Under the pieces are notes generated by a model that saw nothing but the letters and a program-made list of their open reading frames with translations, searched no databases and had not been told where the DNA came from. A stretch of DNA of 64,000 nt from Sinimarinibacterium sp. NLF-5-8 (GTDB lineage: Bacteria > Pseudomonadota > Gammaproteobacteria > Nevskiales > Nevskiaceae): the NCBI RefSeq assembly GCF_010092425.1, contig NZ_CP048030.1, positions 2,119,501-2,183,500 of the forward strand. The letters run 5' to 3'. Numbering within the stretch: the stretch's first letter is position 1; every line of letters starts with the position of its first letter. Position numbers and translations under genes: made by a program. Of the stretch, positions 50,042 to 59,152 are shown piece by piece.

Positions 50042-50791
50042 TTATTGGCCGCCAAACACTTGTTTGAGCAGCTCGGTACCGCGCGCCATCGGGTCGGTGC
50101 GGATGCGGCCTTCTTCTTCAGCGATTTTGCTGAACAGGCCATCCATGGCTTTTTCGGTGACGTAGCGGTCAATGTCGGTGTTTTGCACACCCGCCAGCGC
50201 CAGCAGCGCGGCGTTATCGCCCACCAACTGTTTGTAGAGCTGGGTGACGCCGACTTTTTGCGTCACGCTGGCGACGATCGGCTCCATTTTGGCGGCCAGT
50301 GCGGTGCCGCTGGTGCGACGAAAATATTGGGTGGCAGCGTCGTTACCGCCTTTTAAGATGCCTTGGGCATCGGCCAGTGTCATTTGCTTGAGTGCATCGC
50401 CAAACACTTGCGCGGCCTGCGGCACGGCTTGTTCGGCGGCCTGGTTCAGCGCCAGTTGAAACTCATCGACCTTGCTGCCCATACCGAGTTTGCGCAGGGT
50501 TTTTTCGGCTTTGGCGAGGGAGGCCGGCAACGGCAGCCGCAGCGCCGGGTTATCCCAAAACCCGCCACTTTTGCCGAGCGTATTGATTGCCGTAGTAACG
50601 CCCTGACTCAGTGCCGCGCGCAGGCCGGAGGCCACATCCACCGGCTGCTGCCGGGTATCAATGTGCACGCTGCCCTGATTGCCGCCCGCCGCCGTTGGCG
50701 ATGGCTGGGTCATCGCGCCGAGCACGCCGTTCATATCGGCACAACCGGTCAGTACCACCGCGGTCACCGCGCAGAGCATGAGTTTTTTCAT
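50042..50791 (-). CDS. DUF4197 family lipoprotein
   Basis: The 249-residue protein has a lipobox VVLTGC (Cys about 17), a Ser/Pro/Gly-rich linker and the DUF4197 domain (about 50-249): ASGLRAALSQGVTTAINTLGK at its start, then LPLPASL and MDGLFSKIAEEEGRIRTDP near the end. The function is unknown; predicted mostly alpha-helical, anchored to a membrane. AGGAG lies 10 bp before the ATG. Confidence 0.9.
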   Translation of the reverse strand: MKKLMLCAVTAVVLTGCADMNGVLGAMTQPSPTAAGGNQGSVHIDTRQQPVDVASGLRAALSQGVTTAINTLGKSGGFWDNPALRLPLPASLAKAEKTLRKLGMGSKVDEFQLALNQAAEQAVPQAAQVFGDALKQMTLADAQGILKGGNDAATQYFRRTSGTALAAKMEPIVASVTQKVGVTQLYKQLVGDNAALLALAGVQNTDIDRYVTEKAMDGLFSKIAEEEGRIRTDPMARGTELLKQVFGGQ

Positions 50792-50804
50792 CAACAGAAC
50801 ACTC

Positions 50805-52430
50805 CTATTCAGAAGAATTGGCGAACAACGCGCGCGCGCCGAGCAGCAGCGCCGCGCCCCCCAATCCCCAGCTTAAAACCGGCACGCCAAGCAGCAATGC
50901 GCCTTTGCCACCGAGATAAATCAGGCTGGCACAAATACCCAGGGCGCCCGCGCCGATCATTTTGAGCTGGCGATTGTGCGCGCGCTGCTGTTGCTGTTGC
51001 AGCGCTTGCAGCTGCGCGCCCCAGCGTTTTTCGGGTTGTTCATTACGCGCAACACTCACCAGTTGTTTGGTCAGCTGCGGCAGCGCTTCGGCCAGCATTG
51101 GCAGATTGCGCCGCACTTGTTCAAACGCAGCAGCCGGACTCAAACGGCGGCGCATCCAATCTTCCATGATCGGTTTGGCGGTTTTCCACAAGTCCAGATC
51201 GGGGTTGAGCTGACGCCCCAGCCCTTCGACTTGCAGCAGGGTTTTTTGCAGCAGCACCAGTTGCGGCTGCACCTGGTAGTTAAACCGACGCGCGATCTGG
51301 AATAGGCGCAGCAGGAAAAACCCGAACGAAATCTCCCGCAGCGGGCGCTGAAAAATCGGCTCGCAAATGGTGCGAATCGCGCCTTCAAACTCCTCAACGC
51401 GGGTGCCTTCGGGAATCCATTGGCTTTCCAGATGCAGCTCGGCAATGCGCCGATAGTCGCGGTTGAAAAAGGCATAAAAGTTTTCGGCCAGATAGCGCTG
51501 ATCCTGCGGCGTGAGCTGGCCGACGATGCCAAAGTCCACCGCCAGATAGCGCGGGCGCTTGGGATCGGACGGGTCTACAAAGATATTGCCGGGGTGCATG
51601 TCGGCGTGAAAAAAGTTGTAGACAAAGGTTTGCTTGAAAAAGATTTCCACACCGCGCTCGGACAGCGCTTCAAAGTCCACGCCGAGTTCGCGCAGCTTGT
51701 CCAGCTCGCGGATCGACAGGCCGTAAATGCGTTCCAGCACCAGCACGCGGGTGCGGGTGAATTGCCAAAACACCTGCGGGTGATAAATCAGCTCAGAACC
51801 CAGCCAGTTGCGCCGCAGCAGGGCGGCGTTGGCGCCTTCGCGCATCAAATCCAGCTCATCGAGCAGGACTTTTTCGTATTCGCGGGCCACCTCGCGCGCG
51901 CGCACGCGCCGCGCCAGCGGCACAAAGCGTTCGGCCCAGCGCGCCAGCGTGTGCAACAGGGCGATGTCATCCACCATCGTCTGCTCGATGCCGGGACGCA
52001 GCACCTTGACCACCACGTTGACGCCGGGGCTGCCGTCGTCGCCGTCCTTGAGTCTGGCGGCGTGAACCTGCGCCACCGAGGCCGAGGCCAGCGGCACCTC
52101 GTCAAACTCGGCAAACAGGTCTTCAACCGGCTGGCCGAGTTCTTCTTCGATGATCGCGCGCGCGGTGCTGCCGGCAAACGGCCGCACGCGGTCTTGCAGC
52201 CTGGCGAGTTCGCTGGCGATGTCCGGTGGCACGATGTCGGGGCGGGTGGACAGCGCCTGCCCAAACTTGACGAATACCGGCCCCAGTTCTTCCAGCGCCA
52301 GCCGCAGACGTTCGCCGCGCGGGCGCGGGTCGCGGGAGGGTTGATCAGGTTTTAAAAACTCGCGCAGCCGATAGCGGCTGATCACGCGGCGAATGTGGTT
52401 GAGCCGCCGCCAGCGCTGCGCCCGGCTCAT
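50805..52430 (-). CDS. ubiB: Ubiquinone biosynthesis protein UbiB
   Basis: The 541-residue atypical kinase/ATPase (ABC1/ADCK family) is needed for ubiquinone synthesis. It has the N-terminal KxGQ-type motif KFGQALSTRPD (about 52), the altered A-rich loop LASASVAQVHAA, a VKVLRPG lysine, the catalytic NFFHADMHPGNIF and metal-binding VDFGIVG, and two C-terminal membrane helices (about 490-540). Its start overlaps ubiJ by 4 bp. Confidence 0.96.
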   Translation of the reverse strand: MSRAQRWRRLNHIRRVISRYRLREFLKPDQPSRDPRPRGERLRLALEELGPVFVKFGQALSTRPDIVPPDIASELARLQDRVRPFAGSTARAIIEEELGQPVEDLFAEFDEVPLASASVAQVHAARLKDGDDGSPGVNVVVKVLRPGIEQTMVDDIALLHTLARWAERFVPLARRVRAREVAREYEKVLLDELDLMREGANAALLRRNWLGSELIYHPQVFWQFTRTRVLVLERIYGLSIRELDKLRELGVDFEALSERGVEIFFKQTFVYNFFHADMHPGNIFVDPSDPKRPRYLAVDFGIVGQLTPQDQRYLAENFYAFFNRDYRRIAELHLESQWIPEGTRVEEFEGAIRTICEPIFQRPLREISFGFFLLRLFQIARRFNYQVQPQLVLLQKTLLQVEGLGRQLNPDLDLWKTAKPIMEDWMRRRLSPAAAFEQVRRNLPMLAEALPQLTKQLVSVARNEQPEKRWGAQLQALQQQQQRAHNRQLKMIGAGALGICASLIYLGGKGALLLGVPVLSWGLGGAALLLGARALFANSSE

Positions 52431-53041
52431 GGGCGGGTTCTCGCTTCCAGGCGACGCAGGCGCGCATCCAGTGTTTCCACCGCATCGCGCATTTGATCCA
52501 CCTCACCGGCCCATTCATAAACATCGGCACCGCGCGCCAGATCGCGGGTTTCTTCGCGCAGGTATTCGGCGGTATCGGTGCCTAAAATCGCCATGCTGTG
52601 GCGGCTCCAGCCGAGCAGGCCGCGCAGGCCGCTGACCGCACGGTGCGCCATCGCCTCGCCGACAAAGCGCGCGGCAAACTCCTCGGCATCAAAACCCGCC
52701 CGCGCCAGCGCGCGCGCAAAGCGTTGCAGCGGGGCAACATCGCCTTCCACCTTCAAGCCCGGCGGGATTTGCTCATCACCGCGCGCGGCGTTCATCAGCA
52801 GTTGAAACAAGGTGCGCAGTGCGCTGCTGACGCGCACATCGGGTTTGCGCGCGCAAGCGTTCAAAACCCGCACGCCGCCGGGATGAAACTCCAAAAAGAA
52901 TGACCAATCCGGCGACTCGGTATGCAGCTCGATGACCTGATTTTGCAGCGCCGCGCATTGCGCCAGTGCTTCGGCCTCCAGTGCCAGATGACCGTTGAGC
53001 GCGATTTCCATGCCCGCGCAGAGCATTGCCGGCGCGGCCAT
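52427..53041 (-). CDS. ubiJ: Ubiquinone biosynthesis accessory factor UbiJ
   Basis: The 204-residue protein has an SCP2 lipid-binding domain (about 10-110) and a C-terminal helical, partly coiled-coil segment (about 165-200, QMRDAVETLDARLRRLEARTR). UbiJ and UbiK scaffold the soluble Ubi complex and present polyprenyl intermediates. The start shares one base with the ubiE stop (TGATG). Confidence 0.92.
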   Translation of the reverse strand: MAAPAMLCAGMEIALNGHLALEAEALAQCAALQNQVIELHTESPDWSFFLEFHPGGVRVLNACARKPDVRVSSALRTLFQLLMNAARGDEQIPPGLKVEGDVAPLQRFARALARAGFDAEEFAARFVGEAMAHRAVSGLRGLLGWSRHSMAILGTDTAEYLREETRDLARGADVYEWAGEVDQMRDAVETLDARLRRLEARTRP

Positions 53042-53811
53042 CAGAGTTTGAACCCGCGATGCACAGCGACGATGCCGCCGGTCATGTTGTACACCTGCAC
53101 GCGCGACAGACCGGCGTTTTCCATCATGCCCTTGAGCGTGTCCTGATCGGGGTGCATGCGGATGGATTCGGCCAGGTAGCGATACGAATCCTCATCGTTG
53201 GCAACGATACGCCCCAGCAGCGGCAGCACCTTGAAAGAATATTGGTCATACGCGCGCGCCAGCGGCTCCAGCAGCGGCTTGGAAAACTCCAGCACCAGCA
53301 AGCGCCCGCCGGGTTTCAGGCAGCGCTGCATCGACCGCAGCGCCGCGTCTTTATCGGTGACGTTGCGCAGACCAAAACTGATGGTGATGCAGTCAAAGCT
53401 GTTGTCAGCAAACGGCAGTTTTTCAGCATTGGCCTGCACCAGCGGCACGCCTGCCGTGCCTTTGTCAAGCAAGCTGCGGCGACCTTCGGCCAGCATCGCG
53501 GCGTTGATGTCGGTGAGAATCACCTGCCCATTGGTGCCGACCGCACGCGCAAATGCGCGGGTCAGATCACCGGTGCCACCGGCCACATCCAGAACCTTTT
53601 CCCCCGCGCGCACCCCGGCGAGGCTGATGGCAAAGCGTTTCCACAGCCGATGAATGCCCATCGACATCAGATCGTTCATCACGTCATAACGATGCGCGAC
53701 TGAGGTAAACACGCCAGCAACGCGGGATTGTTTTTCATCCACGCGCACTTGCTGGTAACCAAAATGAGTCAAGCCTGCGCCGTTTTTGTTGCGCTGTTCG
53801 TCAGAAGCCAT
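53041..53811 (-). CDS. ubiE: Ubiquinone/menaquinone C-methyltransferase UbiE
   Basis: The 256-residue class I methyltransferase has the UbiE N-terminus THFGYQQVR, the [16 protein letters not shown] segment, the SAM motif [23 protein letters not shown] and a C-terminal [13 protein letters not shown]. It methylates the benzoquinol ring. The ATG at 53811 (MASDEQ) matches homologues; the frame stays open to 54015, but that extension overlaps the divergent lipoprotein gene start. It heads a long minus-strand run. Confidence 0.96.
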   Translation of the reverse strand: MASDEQRNKNGAGLTHFGYQQVRVDEKQSRVAGVFTSVAHRYDVMNDLMSMGIHRLWKRFAISLAGVRAGEKVLDVAGGTGDLTRAFARAVGTNGQVILTDINAAMLAEGRRSLLDKGTAGVPLVQANAEKLPFADNSFDCITISFGLRNVTDKDAALRSMQRCLKPGGRLLVLEFSKPLLEPLARAYDQYSFKVLPLLGRIVANDEDSYRYLAESIRMHPDQDTLKGMMENAGLSRVQVYNMTGGIVAVHRGFKL

Positions 53812-54008
53812 GAGTTTTTTCACGACAAAGCCATCAAGGCCGCCATTGTAACGGTGCGCACCGGCCAAGGATGCCATCAACATCAGGCGTGCCACGCCAA
53901 GGCGCGCATCTGCCGGTAGTCGCCAACCCTGCTGCCACTCTCCTTCGTCCATCAGCGGCCAGTGCAGTAGTATCCGATCATTCCTAAAAGGGCTAAGGGG
54001 GAGTTGAT

Positions 54009-55763
54009 ATGCCACAGGTTTTGGTTTGCCTGCATTCAGTCATTCAGCAATGTCTGGTGCGCGCACTACGCGCATCCTTGTTGGCCGGGTTGCTGGGAAG
54101 TGTCGCCGGATGCAGCAGCAGCTCCAGACCAGACCACTCCACTGTCGCCTCCGATCTCACGGAGCGCGCGCCGTCAACGCTGGAATCCCGTTTCCCCGGC
54201 ATTCGCACCGTACCCAATCTGCTGTGTCTCGAAGATTATCTGGGCACCACCGGCCTGCTAATCCCCACTCCGCTCGACGCTGAAAAGTACAACCCGATGC
54301 AAGGCGGCGTTGAAGCCGCACCCGACGTTGCGCGCGCCTTGCCGCAGACGGTGCATTTTCGCGACGCGCACCAGTCGTTCGACGGGCAGCACCTCTACGC
54401 GATTCACGACGGCCGCATCTACATCAAAGCCAACCGTGAGACCACCGGCATTGATGAATCGTGGCGGCAGTTGCGTATTCCGCGCTGTCTGGACGGGCAG
54501 GTTTCAGAAATCTCTGCCGATGGCACCGTGCTGATTGCGCTTGACGCGCAGCGCAGCATCTATACGCTGGATTACCTCAATGGCGCCATCGGCAGCGGCG
54601 GCTGGACACGACGCTGGGGGCCGTTTTTCTGGCTCGATATGGGCGGCTCGATCATGCCTGACGTGCGCGATTGGGCAACCACGCACCTGACCGAGCAGGA
54701 CGATGGCTATTTCATCGACGGCGGCGGCTACCAGCAAACTCCGGCAGGCATCCTCAATGTGTTCCTGCTGCGTGGCGACGGTCTGCGCATCACCTACATC
54801 GATCCGTGGCTACCCATGGACGAAAGCCGCGAAGTCTGCGGCCCCGAGCGCGGCACCTTGGTCATGGCAGGCTTGAGTGGCAGCGGCTCAACCGTGATGG
54901 TGATCGGTGCCAATGGCGATATCTACACTCGCCTCTACGAGTTCGACGTATCCGGTGGCAACGCCGTATTTCTGGATTACAGCTGGCAGGATCAACACGG
55001 CATCGAAAATCCCAAAATTCAGCTTCCCGCACCGGACTGGATCCGTCATCCGCGCATCTCCGGCACCGTTACCGATCGCATCAGCCTGCGGAAACTCACG
55101 CCCGGCACCGAGCACCGCATCATGCGTGTTGAGGGGCAGGACGCTTCCGGTAACAGCGGCTATTGGCAAAAAGACCTCGCCGATACCCATGCCAGCGACT
55201 GGCGTTTTGTCTTTACCGGCGAGTCCCTGCAAGGCCGCACATTGCCGCTGCCCGGCGCGCATCGCGGCACACCAGAAGACTTGGCCTATCACGGGCGTAT
55301 CGGCGGCTACACCGCTTCAATCGATAATTTCAATCCGTATTGCTCTCCCGCTGCGCTGCATGTGCAGATTGACGACACGTCACTGGCGCTGGAGCTGCAC
55401 ACCACCGACGGCATGCGCCAGGAACGCCGCGCGCGCGGACTGGATCGCTACCCACGCTACTACCGCGCCGCCGTCAAAGTTCCCGACGCACTATGGCAAC
55501 AGCGCGCGCAACAAACACCAGCGGTACAAGCATTTTTGGCTCGCCACTTTGCCGATCGCCGCATCATGGACACCGAGGTGTACGCCACACACAGTCAGCT
55601 CAACATCGCGCAAAGTTGCTGGAGCCTGACGCGCCGCGCGGACGGCGGCCTGCTCGACACGCTGACGCAACCGCCACTGGTCGATGCCGGCGCGCTGCTG
55701 GCGATTCTGCTGGCGCAACAAGAAGACGGTCGGCAGCCGCCACTGTGTTTGCTGCCGAACTGA
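54009..55763 (+). CDS. Unrecognised large lipoprotein
   Basis: I do not recognise this 584-residue protein. It has a long N-region, a hydrophobic segment and lipobox SVAGC (Cys about 35) followed by a Ser run, so it is a membrane-anchored lipoprotein. The body is rich in Tyr, Trp, Gly and Asp with repeated strand-like units (for example [23 protein letters not shown] and [17 protein letters not shown]), suggesting a beta-propeller or other all-beta fold. A strong GGGGGAG lies 6 bp before the ATG. It is followed by the TapB-like gene and bounded by ubiE and an acyl-CoA dehydrogenase, both core genes. Function unknown. Confidence 0.75.
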   Translation: MPQVLVCLHSVIQQCLVRALRASLLAGLLGSVAGCSSSSRPDHSTVASDLTERAPSTLESRFPGIRTVPNLLCLEDYLGTTGLLIPTPLDAEKYNPMQGGVEAAPDVARALPQTVHFRDAHQSFDGQHLYAIHDGRIYIKANRETTGIDESWRQLRIPRCLDGQVSEISADGTVLIALDAQRSIYTLDYLNGAIGSGGWTRRWGPFFWLDMGGSIMPDVRDWATTHLTEQDDGYFIDGGGYQQTPAGILNVFLLRGDGLRITYIDPWLPMDESREVCGPERGTLVMAGLSGSGSTVMVIGANGDIYTRLYEFDVSGGNAVFLDYSWQDQHGIENPKIQLPAPDWIRHPRISGTVTDRISLRKLTPGTEHRIMRVEGQDASGNSGYWQKDLADTHASDWRFVFTGESLQGRTLPLPGAHRGTPEDLAYHGRIGGYTASIDNFNPYCSPAALHVQIDDTSLALELHTTDGMRQERRARGLDRYPRYYRAAVKVPDALWQQRAQQTPAVQAFLARHFADRRIMDTEVYATHSQLNIAQSCWSLTRRADGGLLDTLTQPPLVDAGALLAILLAQQEDGRQPPLCLLPN

Positions 55764-55816
55764 GCGCGCGGTTTTGATGCCTTGGCTATGCTGCCGTCAA
55801 TCAGCGCCTGCCACCG

Positions 55817-56902
55817 TTGTTATGTGGTGCTGCACTGCTGTTGTCGATATCAGCGTGTCCAATGACACCGCGCCTGTGGCTACCGCCACCCCCAGTGCAA
55901 CACCGGTTTCCAGGGCGTCGCCAACCACAACATCAACCGCAACGCCAACACCCGCACCCACTGCGTCCTCGACGCCCGCCCCGACGCCCGTCCCGACGCC
56001 CGAGGCGACACCAACCGCAACACCCATTGCAACGCCAACCGCAACGCCTTCGGTGGAATCCGCCCGTGCCTGTTTTAACCCCTATCTATATGCCATCGGT
56101 GCGCGCAGCAACCGCAACACCCATTGCAACGCCGACTGCAACGCCTTCGGTGGAATCCGCCCGTGCCTGCTTTAACCCCTATCTGTACGCCATCGGTGCG
56201 CGCAGCAACCGCGTCACACGAGCCATGGACGCTGAGGGGCAAGCCTGGCGGGTAACCTCAACAACGCATATCAGCAAAAATACCTCCCCCAATACGTCGT
56301 GGATCAAGTACCTAGGGGAGCTGGAGGCACAGACTGAAGAAAGTCGCGTGCCGGAAGATACCCCCGATGCGGTACCTGAAACGCAGACTCACAAGGTGTA
56401 TTTTTCTGTTGATGCTGTAGCAGAACAGATTGCCACCCTGACAGAGCTCTACAGCGATGTACCGCCCTTTTACATTGATACGCCACACGGCGGCGGTGAC
56501 GATGAGTTCAGCACCGCCGTATATTTCAGTTACAGAGACCCTGGGCAATTCTTTCGCTATGACCTTGCGCCGGGCGACAGTTATGAACAGAACTACACCG
56601 TACTCTGGGAGCCGGAAGTCATTCCCCTTCCAGGTTTCAACCGCTACACCATCGCCTCGACAACACGCTTTGCCGGTGCTGAATCCGTCACCGTACCGGC
56701 AGGGACATTTGTGGCTTGCCGCTTTGATGAGCAATGGGAAGAAACCAACATTCACACAAAAACAACACTGACCTTCAACCGGACTTTATGGCTGGCCAAG
56801 ACGTCCGGGATTCTTTTGCGCCTTGAGCGTGGCAATGCGTTTGAAGAGTTGATCAGTGCCGAAATCGACGGCGTTGCCGTAACGCCCTCAACGATTCCGT
56901 AA
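55817..56902 (+). CDS. TapB/DUF3108-like secreted protein, frame-disrupted 5' part
   Basis: The open frame starts with TTG at 55817 (no ATG in frame) and gives MLCGAALLLSISAC, a lipobox-like start, but its next 80 residues are Pro/Gln/Arg-rich nonsense-like sequence. From about 56111 it encodes a Thr/Pro linker and a 230-residue domain (ACFNPYLYAIG start; VTVPAGTFVACRF and TLWLAKTSGIL late), reminiscent of TapB or DUF3108 proteins. In the frame of the ATG at 55777 the same upstream DNA encodes the natural Thr/Pro-rich linker (55866-56100) and one copy of the ACFNPYLYAIG segment, then stops at 56175. A 97-bp duplication separates the frames. The gene is probably a frameshifted fusion; real start unresolved. 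Confidence 0.5.
   Translation: MLCGAALLLSISACPMTPRLWLPPPPVQHRFPGRRQPQHQPQRQHPHPLRPRRPPRRPSRRPRRHQPQHPLQRQPQRLRWNPPVPVLTPIYMPSVRAATATPIATPTATPSVESARACFNPYLYAIGARSNRVTRAMDAEGQAWRVTSTTHISKNTSPNTSWIKYLGELEAQTEESRVPEDTPDAVPETQTHKVYFSVDAVAEQIATLTELYSDVPPFYIDTPHGGGDDEFSTAVYFSYRDPGQFFRYDLAPGDSYEQNYTVLWEPEVIPLPGFNRYTIASTTRFAGAESVTVPAGTFVACRFDEQWEETNIHTKTTLTFNRTLWLAKTSGILLRLERGNAFEELISAEIDGVAVTPSTIP
56013..56206 (+). repeat. 97-bp tandem duplication inside a coding region
   Basis: Copy 1 is 56013-56109 and copy 2 is 56110-56206. They differ at five positions (CCA/CCG, ACC/ACT, TGT/TGC, CTA/CTG, TAT/TAC), each synonymous when both copies are read in the frame that gives the Thr/Pro linker and ACFNPYLYAIGARS. 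The unit length is one more than a multiple of three. Confidence 0.95.
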
Positions 56903-56920
56903 CAACCCTTGCCTGAATCG

Positions 56921-56956
56921 CGCGCGATGGTGAGACGCCAGTGCCTCACCATCGCG
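56921..56956. terminator. Stem-loop between convergent genes
   Basis: GCGCGATGGTGAG (56921-56933) pairs perfectly with CTCACCATCGCGC (56944-56956) around a 10-nt loop. There is no T-run, but its place between two convergent stops favours a terminator role. Confidence 0.65.
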
Positions 56957-56981
56957 CCTTACCGCCGACGCAACCGCCGAC

Positions 56982-58154
56982 TCAACCCTTTTTCTTCTTA
57001 GGCAAAATCCCCATCGCCTTGCAGATGATGCCGAGCATGATTTCGTCGGCACCGCCGCCGATGGAGATCAGGCGGGTGTCGCGGTAGGCGCGGGCGACGT
57101 TGCTGTCCCACATATAGCCCTGGCCGCCCCAGAATTGCAGCAGGCCGTCGGTGACTTCACGGCTGACGCGGCCAATTTTGAGTTTGCACATGGAGGCGAG
57201 CATGGCGATGTGCTCGGGCGTGTGTTTGCCGCTGATGTATTCGCCGGTGGTTTGGTAGACCAGCGCCTTGAGCGCTTCGACTTCGGTGCGCAGTTCGGCG
57301 ATTTTGAAGTGCATGTATTGGTTGTCGATCAGCGGCATGCCAAACGCCTGGCGCTGGCGTGTGTAGTCGATGGTTTCGTCAATCAGATTGAGCAGGCCGT
57401 CGATGCCGCTGGCGGCACCGAACAGGCGTTCTTCCTGAAACTGCATCATCTGGTACATGAAGCCCATGCCTTCCTGGCCGATCAGGTTGCGGCGCGGCAC
57501 GCGCACGTTGTCAAAAAAGATCATGGCGGTGTCGGATGAGCGCATGCCGAGTTTGTCGAGGCGGGTTTTGCGGTCGATGCCCGGGGCGTCCATCGGCACG
57601 ATGATCAGGCTTTTATTCAGGTGCGGCTTGCCCTCACTGGTGTTGGCGAGCACGCAGGCCCAATCGGACTGGGTGCCGTTGGTGATCCACATTTTGGAGC
57701 CGTTGATGACGTAATCGTCGCCATCCTTGACCGCCGTGGTTTTGATCCCGGCCACGTCAGAGCCAGCACCGGCTTCGGACACGGCGATGGACACGCACAT
57801 ATCGCCGCTGATGGCGGGCACTAGATATTGCTTGCGCAGTTCATCGGAGCCAAAGCGCGCGAGCGCGGGCGTGGCCATGTCGGTTTGCACGCCAATGGCC
57901 ATGGGGATACCGCCACACTGGATGTTGCCGAGCGCCTGCGCAAACATCACCTCGTAGCTGTAATCCAGCCCCAGGCCGCCATAAGCCACCGGCTTGCTAA
58001 CGCCAAGCAGCCCCAGATCCCCCATTTTTTTAAGCACTTCGCGCGCGGGCCAGATGCCGGCGGCTTCCCACTCCTTGACGTGGGGATTGATTTGTTCCTG
58101 CACAAACTTCTTGGTGGTGCGGTAGAGCTCTTGGTGTTCGTGAGTAATGTTCAT
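56982..58154 (-). CDS. Acyl-CoA dehydrogenase
   Basis: The 390-residue flavoenzyme oxidises an acyl-CoA to the 2-enoyl-CoA, passing electrons to ETF. The N-, middle and C-terminal domains are complete: HEHQELYRTTKKFVQEQINPH start, AVSEAGAGSDVAGI (flavin/substrate), MWITNGTQSDW, and the QFWGGQGYM and AYRDTRLISIGGGADEIM C-terminal blocks. The start and lengths look most like the citronellyl-CoA (AtuD) or isovaleryl-CoA subgroups, though substrate is not assignable. The ATG at 58154 (MNITHEHQ) is used. It may act with the acyl-CoA synthetase at 16466 in fatty-acid breakdown. Confidence 0.92.
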   Translation of the reverse strand: MNITHEHQELYRTTKKFVQEQINPHVKEWEAAGIWPAREVLKKMGDLGLLGVSKPVAYGGLGLDYSYEVMFAQALGNIQCGGIPMAIGVQTDMATPALARFGSDELRKQYLVPAISGDMCVSIAVSEAGAGSDVAGIKTTAVKDGDDYVINGSKMWITNGTQSDWACVLANTSEGKPHLNKSLIIVPMDAPGIDRKTRLDKLGMRSSDTAMIFFDNVRVPRRNLIGQEGMGFMYQMMQFQEERLFGAASGIDGLLNLIDETIDYTRQRQAFGMPLIDNQYMHFKIAELRTEVEALKALVYQTTGEYISGKHTPEHIAMLASMCKLKIGRVSREVTDGLLQFWGGQGYMWDSNVARAYRDTRLISIGGGADEIMLGIICKAMGILPKKKKG

Positions 58155-58264
58155 TGTTGTACATCCGCGCGGGTTTTGATGGTCGATTCTATCGCCAAAC
58201 CGCGCGCCGATGACAAGCGCGCAGGCAATGTTGGAAACGACTGCGTGCGCACTGGAAACAATGA

Positions 58265-59059
58265 TTACTGATAAATCCCCTCCACTTTGAGCGCAAACAA
58301 CGTCGGCCAGCATTTTCCGGTGACGTAGAGCAAACCGCTGGTTTCATCAAAGGCAATGCCGTTGAGCACATGCTCAACAGGGTTCCATGTGGCGGGTTTT
58401 TCAAGGCGCTGTTTGAGATCGGCCAGATCCAGCCACGCGCGCACCTGACCATTTTCGGGATTGATGATGGCGATGCGGTCGGTTTCCCACACATTGGCCA
58501 ACACCTCGCCGCGCACCCATTCCAGCTCGTTGAGCTTGGCAATGGGCGTTTGCCCCTCGCGCACGCTGACGATGCGCTGCACCGACAAATCCTCGGGGTT
58601 GCGAAAGCGCAGTTCGGCGCTGCCGTCGCTGGTGATGATGTGGGTCTCGTCATGCGTTGCACCCCAGCCTTCGCTGGCGTAGCGCACTGGCGTTAACGGC
58701 TTGAGTGGATCGGCGGCAGACAAATCCAGCCAATAGGCAAGGTGTTCACGCCAGGTCAGCAGCAGTGCGCGCGTACCCCAGACGGTGATGCCCTCGCCAA
58801 ACCAGCTGGCCGGCAGACGCCGTTGGTGCAGCACGGCGCCGGTTTTGAGTTCTTTGAGGTAAACGGCAGATTGCCCGTACAGCCCGGTGCTTTCCAAAAG
58901 CTGGCCGTTGACCAGTTCCAGCCCCTGGGTGAAGTGGCGGGTGTCGTGGGGATATTGCGCGGCCACCTGCCATTGCAGCGTCGGCGCTGCCCAACCCAGT
59001 TGCGCGCACAGCAGCAGCGCGCAGCCATAAATCCAGATTCGCATTGACCCGATTTGCAT
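58265..59059 (-). CDS. Bacterial glutaminyl-peptide cyclotransferase (QC, PF05096)
   Basis: The 264-residue protein has a signal peptide (about 6-24, GWA/A) and a five-bladed beta-propeller of the plant/bacterial QC type: QYPHDTRHFTQGLELVNGQLLESTGLYGQS, KLNELEWVRGEVLANVWETDRI and HVLNGIAFDETSGLLYVTGKCWP. Such enzymes convert N-terminal Gln to pyroglutamate in secreted proteins. GGATCACATCA precedes the ATG at 59059. Confidence 0.9.
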   Translation of the reverse strand: MQIGSMRIWIYGCALLLCAQLGWAAPTLQWQVAAQYPHDTRHFTQGLELVNGQLLESTGLYGQSAVYLKELKTGAVLHQRRLPASWFGEGITVWGTRALLLTWREHLAYWLDLSAADPLKPLTPVRYASEGWGATHDETHIITSDGSAELRFRNPEDLSVQRIVSVREGQTPIAKLNELEWVRGEVLANVWETDRIAIINPENGQVRAWLDLADLKQRLEKPATWNPVEHVLNGIAFDETSGLLYVTGKCWPTLFALKVEGIYQ

Positions 59060-59152
59060 TGATGTGATCCGTGACCCAACCAGGGGCATTGTGGGGCAAG
59101 CCGCGCATCCCTCGTACAATGCGCGCGCATTTTTGTTTTGGAGAAAGGCGCA

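Noticed and set aside
53812-54015. N-terminal extension of UbiE or a small upstream gene
   Set aside because: UbiE homologues start at MASDEQ-like sequence (53811). The extension overlaps the divergent lipoprotein gene and has no ribosome site.
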